Positions 27,754-32,121 of a DNA stretch of 32,121 bases are shown piece by piece. Made by a program: the position numbers and the translations under genes. Below the pieces are notes generated by a model that searched no databases, was not told the DNA's origin, and was given only the letters and a program-made list of their open reading frames with translations. Numbering within the stretch: the first letter of the stretch is position 1; the number at the start of each line of letters is the position of its first letter. Source of the DNA: Beijerinckiaceae bacterium (GTDB taxonomy: Bacteria; Pseudomonadota; Alphaproteobacteria; Rhizobiales; Beijerinckiaceae); assembly GCA_019747375.1 (NCBI GenBank), contig JAIEQX010000139.1:1-32121 (forward strand), written 5' to 3'.

Positions 27754-27781
27754 GCGGTCGGCTCATCCGTGAGCCGACCGC
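27754..27781. other. Strong hairpin (12-bp perfect arms) between TctC and threonine dehydratase genes
   Basis: GCGGTCGGCTCA-TCCG-TGAGCCGACCGC; no T-tract downstream on either strand. Confidence 0.8.
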
Positions 27782-27846
27782 GCGTCCGGTCTTGCGAGGC
27801 CGGTGCGGCGGGCCCATGTTCTCAACCTCATGAAAGAGGGACGCAC

Positions 27847-29046
27847 ATGATCGGCCTTGCGGATATCGAGGCGGCGAGAGCCCGGATCGCAGGCAGCCTG
27901 CTCGTGACGCCCTTTCTCGAAGCGCGCGTGCTCTCGCAGATGACGGGCGCGCATATCTTCGTCAAATTCGAAAACCTTCAGTTCACGGCCTCCTTCAAGG
28001 AGCGCGGCGCCTTGAATCGTCTCGCGCTGCTGGATGAGGCGGAGCGGCGTCGCGGCGTCGCCGCCATGTCGGCCGGCAACCATGCCCAGGGCGTCGCCTT
28101 TCATGCGCATCGGCTCGGCGTCCCGGCGCTGATCGTCATGCCGCGCGCCACCGCCCTCACGAAGATCGAGAACACGCGCGCCCACGGCGCCGAAGTGCTG
28201 CTCGTCGGCGACACGCTGGCGGAAGCCCAGGCCGAGGCCCGTCGGCTTGCGGCCGCGCGCGGCATGACGTTCATTCATCCCTATGACGATCCCCTCGTCA
28301 TCGCCGGTCAGGGCACGGTCGCGCTGGAAATGCTCGACGTCGTTCCGGATCTCGACATGGTGGTGGCGCCCATCGGCGGCGGCGGCCTGATGGCCGGGAT
28401 GGCCGTGGCGCTTCGCGCCCGTGCGCCCGCCATCCAGATCGTCGGCGTGCAGGCCGCCTCCCACCCGGCCATGTGCGAACTCATTCACGCAGACGCGCGG
28501 GCCGAGGGCGCCGCCACCATCGCGGACGGCATCGCCGTCAAGCAGCCCGGCGCCCTCACGGGCGACATCATCCGCGCCATGGTGGACGACATCCTGCTCG
28601 CGCCGGAATGGTCGATCGAGAAGGCCGTCGCGTTGCTGCTCAATGTCGAGAAGACCGTCGCCGAAGGCGCCGGAGCCGCCGCGCTCGCCGCCCTGCTCGC
28701 CTTTCCGGATCGCTTTGCCGGCAAGCGTGTCGGCGTCGTCCTCTCTGGCGGCAATATCGACGCGCGACTGCTCGCATCCGTGCTGATGCGTGAACTCGTG
28801 CGTGAGAAGCGCATCGTCACCGTCCGCATTCCCCTGGCCGACAGGCCCGGACTTCTGGCGCGCGTCACGACCGCCATGGCGAATGCGGGCGCCAACATCA
28901 TCGAGGTCCAGCATCAGCGCACCTGGCTGGCGCTTGCCGCCAATGAAGCGACCGTCGATGTCGTCTATGAAGCCCGTGACGCCGCACATGCCGAAGACGT
29001 TCTGGACGCCCTGCGATCCGCCGGCTTCGAACCGGCGATTCTCTGA
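27847..29046 (+). CDS. Threonine dehydratase (threonine ammonia-lyase) with C-terminal ACT domain
   Basis: 'KFENLQFTASFKERGALNRL' (PLP Lys), 'AMSAGNHAQGVAFHAHRLGVPALIVMP', 'APIGGGGLMAGMAVALRA', 'VLSGGNID', ACT 'RIPLADRPGLLARVTTAMANAGANIIEVQHQR'. Confidence 0.94.
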   Translation: MIGLADIEAARARIAGSLLVTPFLEARVLSQMTGAHIFVKFENLQFTASFKERGALNRLALLDEAERRRGVAAMSAGNHAQGVAFHAHRLGVPALIVMPRATALTKIENTRAHGAEVLLVGDTLAEAQAEARRLAAARGMTFIHPYDDPLVIAGQGTVALEMLDVVPDLDMVVAPIGGGGLMAGMAVALRARAPAIQIVGVQAASHPAMCELIHADARAEGAATIADGIAVKQPGALTGDIIRAMVDDILLAPEWSIEKAVALLLNVEKTVAEGAGAAALAALLAFPDRFAGKRVGVVLSGGNIDARLLASVLMRELVREKRIVTVRIPLADRPGLLARVTTAMANAGANIIEVQHQRTWLALAANEATVDVVYEARDAAHAEDVLDALRSAGFEPAIL

Positions 29047-29050
29047 TCCT

Positions 29051-29066
29051 CGCCGGAAGACCGGCG
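29051..29066. other. Hairpin immediately downstream of the threonine dehydratase gene
   Basis: CGCCGG-AAGA-CCGGCG, 6-bp perfect arms, starting 5 nt after the stop codon. Confidence 0.6.
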
Positions 29067-29157
29067 GCTTGCGGCGCCGGGATCTTGAGACTAGCCTGCC
29101 TGCATCGAGAGGCCTCAAGGCCCTGACTTTCACAAGGTCCGATACGGGGAGTGAATC

Positions 29158-30186
29158 ATGCGCCTGACGGCTGGATTTTCCGCTGCGATCCTAGGTCTCG
29201 CCTGTCTGACGGGCGCTCCCGCGAGGGCCGAGACGCCTGCCGAATTCTACAAGGGCAAGACGGTCCGGCTGGTCAATGGCGGCAATGCCGGCAGCGGCTA
29301 CGACCTCTATTCGCGCATGCTGCAGCCATGGCTTGCGAAGGCGCTCAACGCGACCGTCATCGTGGAAGCCCGGCCCGGCGCCGGCATGCTCACCGCGATG
29401 AACCATGTCTGGACATCGCCTCCCGACGGATTGACCATCATGCTGGCGCCGGGCGAAGGCGCCGTTCTGGCGAAACTGACCGATGAACCGGGCGTGCGCT
29501 TCGACCTGACGAAATTTCCCATCGTGGCGCGCGTCAACACCGCGCCGCGCGTCCTCATCGTCAATCCGAAGGGCCCCTACAAGACGATTGCCGACTTTGC
29601 GGCCTCGAAGAAGCAGATCTTCATCGGCGCCAACGGCAAGACGGATGGCGCATCCGACACGTCGGCCGTGCTGTGCCACGCTCTGAAACTCAACTGCAAG
29701 ATCATGATCGGCTACAAGTCGTCGCGCGACTTCTCGATGGCGGCCATCAACGGCGAAGTCGACGGAACCGTGCTGGTGGAGGATTCCGCCAGCCGCTATT
29801 CCCAGGGCGATCAGCTACGTCCCCTCGTCGTCACGGCGCGCGAGAAATCCGTCATCATGCCGACGGTCCCGACCGTGTTCGAGGCGCTCAAACTCGACGC
29901 CGAGGCGGCATGGTGGCTCGACTTTCGCGAGGACCTGCGCAAGATCGGCCGCCTTCTCGTCGTGCCGCCCGACACCGACGCCGGGCGCCTCGCCTATCTT
30001 CGCGACGTGACGCGCAAGATCCTCAACGATCCTGAGGCGCTTGCCGAATTCGAGAAGCTGCAGCAGCCGGCGCTCTACGGCGAGCCCCGGGAAATAGAGG
30101 CATTCGTGAAGCGGGCTCTCGACGGATCGCTCGGCGCCGAGCGAATCCGCGAGATCAAGCATGTCATCACCGAAAAATATTATTGA
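29158..30186 (+). CDS. Tripartite tricarboxylate transporter substrate-binding protein (TctC/Bug family), paralog
   Basis: Signal peptide; 'EFYKGKTVRLVNGGNAGSGYDLYSRMLQPWLAKALNATVIVEARPGAGMLTAMN', 'IMPTVPTVFE'. Confidence 0.88.
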   Translation: MRLTAGFSAAILGLACLTGAPARAETPAEFYKGKTVRLVNGGNAGSGYDLYSRMLQPWLAKALNATVIVEARPGAGMLTAMNHVWTSPPDGLTIMLAPGEGAVLAKLTDEPGVRFDLTKFPIVARVNTAPRVLIVNPKGPYKTIADFAASKKQIFIGANGKTDGASDTSAVLCHALKLNCKIMIGYKSSRDFSMAAINGEVDGTVLVEDSASRYSQGDQLRPLVVTAREKSVIMPTVPTVFEALKLDAEAAWWLDFREDLRKIGRLLVVPPDTDAGRLAYLRDVTRKILNDPEALAEFEKLQQPALYGEPREIEAFVKRALDGSLGAERIREIKHVITEKYY

Positions 30187-32039
30187 GCGGAGGGCGCCGC
30201 GCGCAGAAGCACGGCCGACTGCCCGGGGATGAACCATCCTGCGTCGCGCTCGATCGCAGCCGTGCCGCCGCCGCCATAGGCTGCAGCTTCGCTCGACCAG
30301 AGCAGACGCCATCCGCACCGCATCGGCGGCGCCACCAGCGGATCGGCGATGCTGCGGCGGATCAGGTCCGGCCCCAGATTCACGAACAGCAGGAGATCGG
30401 ACCCGTCGGCGGCGAAATAGCGAAGGTAAAAGCACTCGCGATCGAGCACGCCGCCGTCCACGCCGAGCCGCCCTGCCCCGTGAAGCGTTGCGTCTGAACG
30501 CCGGAGCGCGATCAGATCGCGATGCAGCGCCAGCACGTGGCTGTTGCGCTCCACGTCCGACCAGTCGAGCTTGCTGGCCTCGAAGGTTTCGCGCGCATCG
30601 GGACGCGGGATCCGCGCCCGCATTTCCTCCGTCGCCAGCGTGTCGAACTGTTCCAGAAAGGTCTCGCGTCCTTTCGCCACCATGTCGGCGAGATCGCCCT
30701 CATGGTCGGCGAAATAGAAGAAGGGCGCGGATGAGCCGAATTCCTGGCCCTGGAACAGCATCGGGGTTCCGGGCGTGAGCAGCAGCAGGGCCGCCAGCGC
30801 GCGCGCCCGGCCCGGCGACGTCATGGCATGGAGGCGCCGGCCCGTCGCCGAATTGGCGACCTGATCGTGGTTCTCGGTGAACAGGATGAAATTTTCGGGC
30901 TTCATGTCGAGCGCCGGTCGTCCGCGCCGCCCGGCCTGATGGAAATAGATCTGCCCCTGGAACAGGAAACCGTGCTTCGCCGCCGAAATGAACTCCTGCG
31001 GCGAGCCGAAATGATCCTCGTAATAGGCGGGACGTCGCCCGGTCGCCGCCACCACGGCGCTGTGGTGGAAGTCGTCGTTCCAGAGCGCGTCGAGCCCGTG
31101 GCCTCCGGCTTCCGGCAGGCGCATCAGCTGGGCGTCCTGCGGCTCGTTCTCGCCCACGATGACGATGTCGCGCGGCGCCGCCGCGGCCCGGCAGCTGCGC
31201 ACGAGTTCCGACAGGAGATGTTCGTGCGACATGTCGAAAATGCTCTGCGTCGCATCGAGCCGCAGGCCGTCGAAATGAAACTCCTCGATCCAGTAGCGCG
31301 CATTGGCCAGCACCAGCTCGCGCATGGGCGCGGGCCCGTCGGTCTCGAAATTCAGCGCTTCGCCCCAGTCGTTCTTGTAGCGGTCGGTGAAATAGGCGGT
31401 CGAGAAATGCCCGAGATAATTTCCGTCAGGCCCGAGGTGGTTGTAGACGACGTCGAGGATCACCCCGATGCCCGCCGCATGGGCGGCGTCGACGAAGCGC
31501 CGCAGGTCGTCCGGCTCGCCATAGATTTCACTCGGCGCGAACAGCAGGACGCCGTCATAGCCCCAGCCGAACGTCCCCGGAAAACACGCCACCGGCATCA
31601 TTTCGATCAGGGTCACGCCGGTGCGCTTGAGGTGATCGAGCTTGCCGATGGCGGCGGCCCATGTGCCCTCCGGCGTGAAGGTCCCGACATGCATCTCGTA
31701 GATGATCTGCCCGTCCATGCGGCAGCCGCGCCATCCACGGTCCGTCCAGGCGAAGGGCCGCGCATCGACCAGCGCCGAGGCGAGATGCGGTCCCTCCGGT
31801 TGAAAACGCGACGCGGGATCGGCGAACGGGCCCCTGCCGTCGGTGCGGTATCGATAGCGCGCGCCCGGCTTCAGTCCCTCGACGTCGAGCGAAAAATAGC
31901 CCGCGTCCTCGCGCGTCATCCGGCGCTCCGGCTGGCCCTCGATGCAGAGATCGACCCGCGCGCATGCGCCCGCAAAGACGCGGAACGACGCGCGTCCGTC
32001 GACAAATTCGGCGCCCACCGGATAACGTCTGTCAGTCAT
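30180..32039 (-). CDS. treZ: Malto-oligosyltrehalose trehalohydrolase
   Basis: 'IIYEMHVGTFTPEGTWAAAIGKLDHLKRTGVTLIEMMPVACFPGTFGWGYDGVLLFAPSEIYGEPDDLRRFVDAAHAAGIGVILDVVYNHLGPDGNYL', 'HFDGLRLDATQSIFD' GH13 TreZ motifs. Confidence 0.93.
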   Translation of the reverse strand: MTDRRYPVGAEFVDGRASFRVFAGACARVDLCIEGQPERRMTREDAGYFSLDVEGLKPGARYRYRTDGRGPFADPASRFQPEGPHLASALVDARPFAWTDRGWRGCRMDGQIIYEMHVGTFTPEGTWAAAIGKLDHLKRTGVTLIEMMPVACFPGTFGWGYDGVLLFAPSEIYGEPDDLRRFVDAAHAAGIGVILDVVYNHLGPDGNYLGHFSTAYFTDRYKNDWGEALNFETDGPAPMRELVLANARYWIEEFHFDGLRLDATQSIFDMSHEHLLSELVRSCRAAAAPRDIVIVGENEPQDAQLMRLPEAGGHGLDALWNDDFHHSAVVAATGRRPAYYEDHFGSPQEFISAAKHGFLFQGQIYFHQAGRRGRPALDMKPENFILFTENHDQVANSATGRRLHAMTSPGRARALAALLLLTPGTPMLFQGQEFGSSAPFFYFADHEGDLADMVAKGRETFLEQFDTLATEEMRARIPRPDARETFEASKLDWSDVERNSHVLALHRDLIALRRSDATLHGAGRLGVDGGVLDRECFYLRYFAADGSDLLLFVNLGPDLIRRSIADPLVAPPMRCGWRLLWSSEAAAYGGGGTAAIERDAGWFIPGQSAVLLRAAPSAQ

Positions 32040-32121
32040 GTCGCCGCCCTTGCAATGTGTGAAACGACAATGCGTTCGGGCATCAACGCGCTATTGCGCG
32101 ATTTCGACGCGCACGACGTGA

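Noticed and set aside
32069-32121. Possible CDS at the right edge on either strand (minus ...HVVRVEIAQ*, plus MRSGINALLRDFDAHDV...)
   Set aside because: Too short to decide strand or identity before the window ends.
1-32121. CRISPR arrays, tRNA/rRNA genes, transposases, integrases, toxin-antitoxin or classical defence genes
   Set aside because: I looked for repeat-spacer arrays, RNA gene motifs and recombinase/defence signatures in the ORFs and saw none.

Overview
High-GC, alphaproteobacterial-looking (Rhizobiales-like) window with three blocks. (1) ~1-11.3 kb: exopolysaccharide locus. It has a 5'-truncated acyltransferase, ExoF-like export protein, GT4 glycosyltransferase, ExoQ/O-antigen-ligase-like polymerase, a short Wzz/ExoP-like co-polymerase with a degenerate Walker A, ExoY-like sugar transferase, two GT2 enzymes and a polysaccharide deacetylase. 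(2) ~11.4-16.5 kb: a Pro-rich secreted protein with a partial TAXI-like domain, an LpxL/HtrB-like acyltransferase, exonuclease III and a CHASE2-adenylate cyclase. (3) ~16.6-30.2 kb: a catabolic gene set with no characterised counterpart I can name: DUF2848 (FAH-like motifs), GntR/FCD regulator, FAD monooxygenase, amidase, UbiD-family decarboxylase, cupin, second amidase. After an inserted minus-strand cspA/small-ORF pair come a flavodoxin-like oxidoreductase and two paralogous TctC/Bug binding proteins flanking a threonine dehydratase. treZ follows on the minus strand. The best candidate for a new system is block 3, with a perfect 14-bp palindrome (TGTGAAATTTCACA) in its promoter region. Other points of interest are the lysine-less co-polymerase, a likely CTG start, and strong hairpins around the threonine dehydratase and in the cspA leader. 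All assignments come from reading the sequences; no database search was run.
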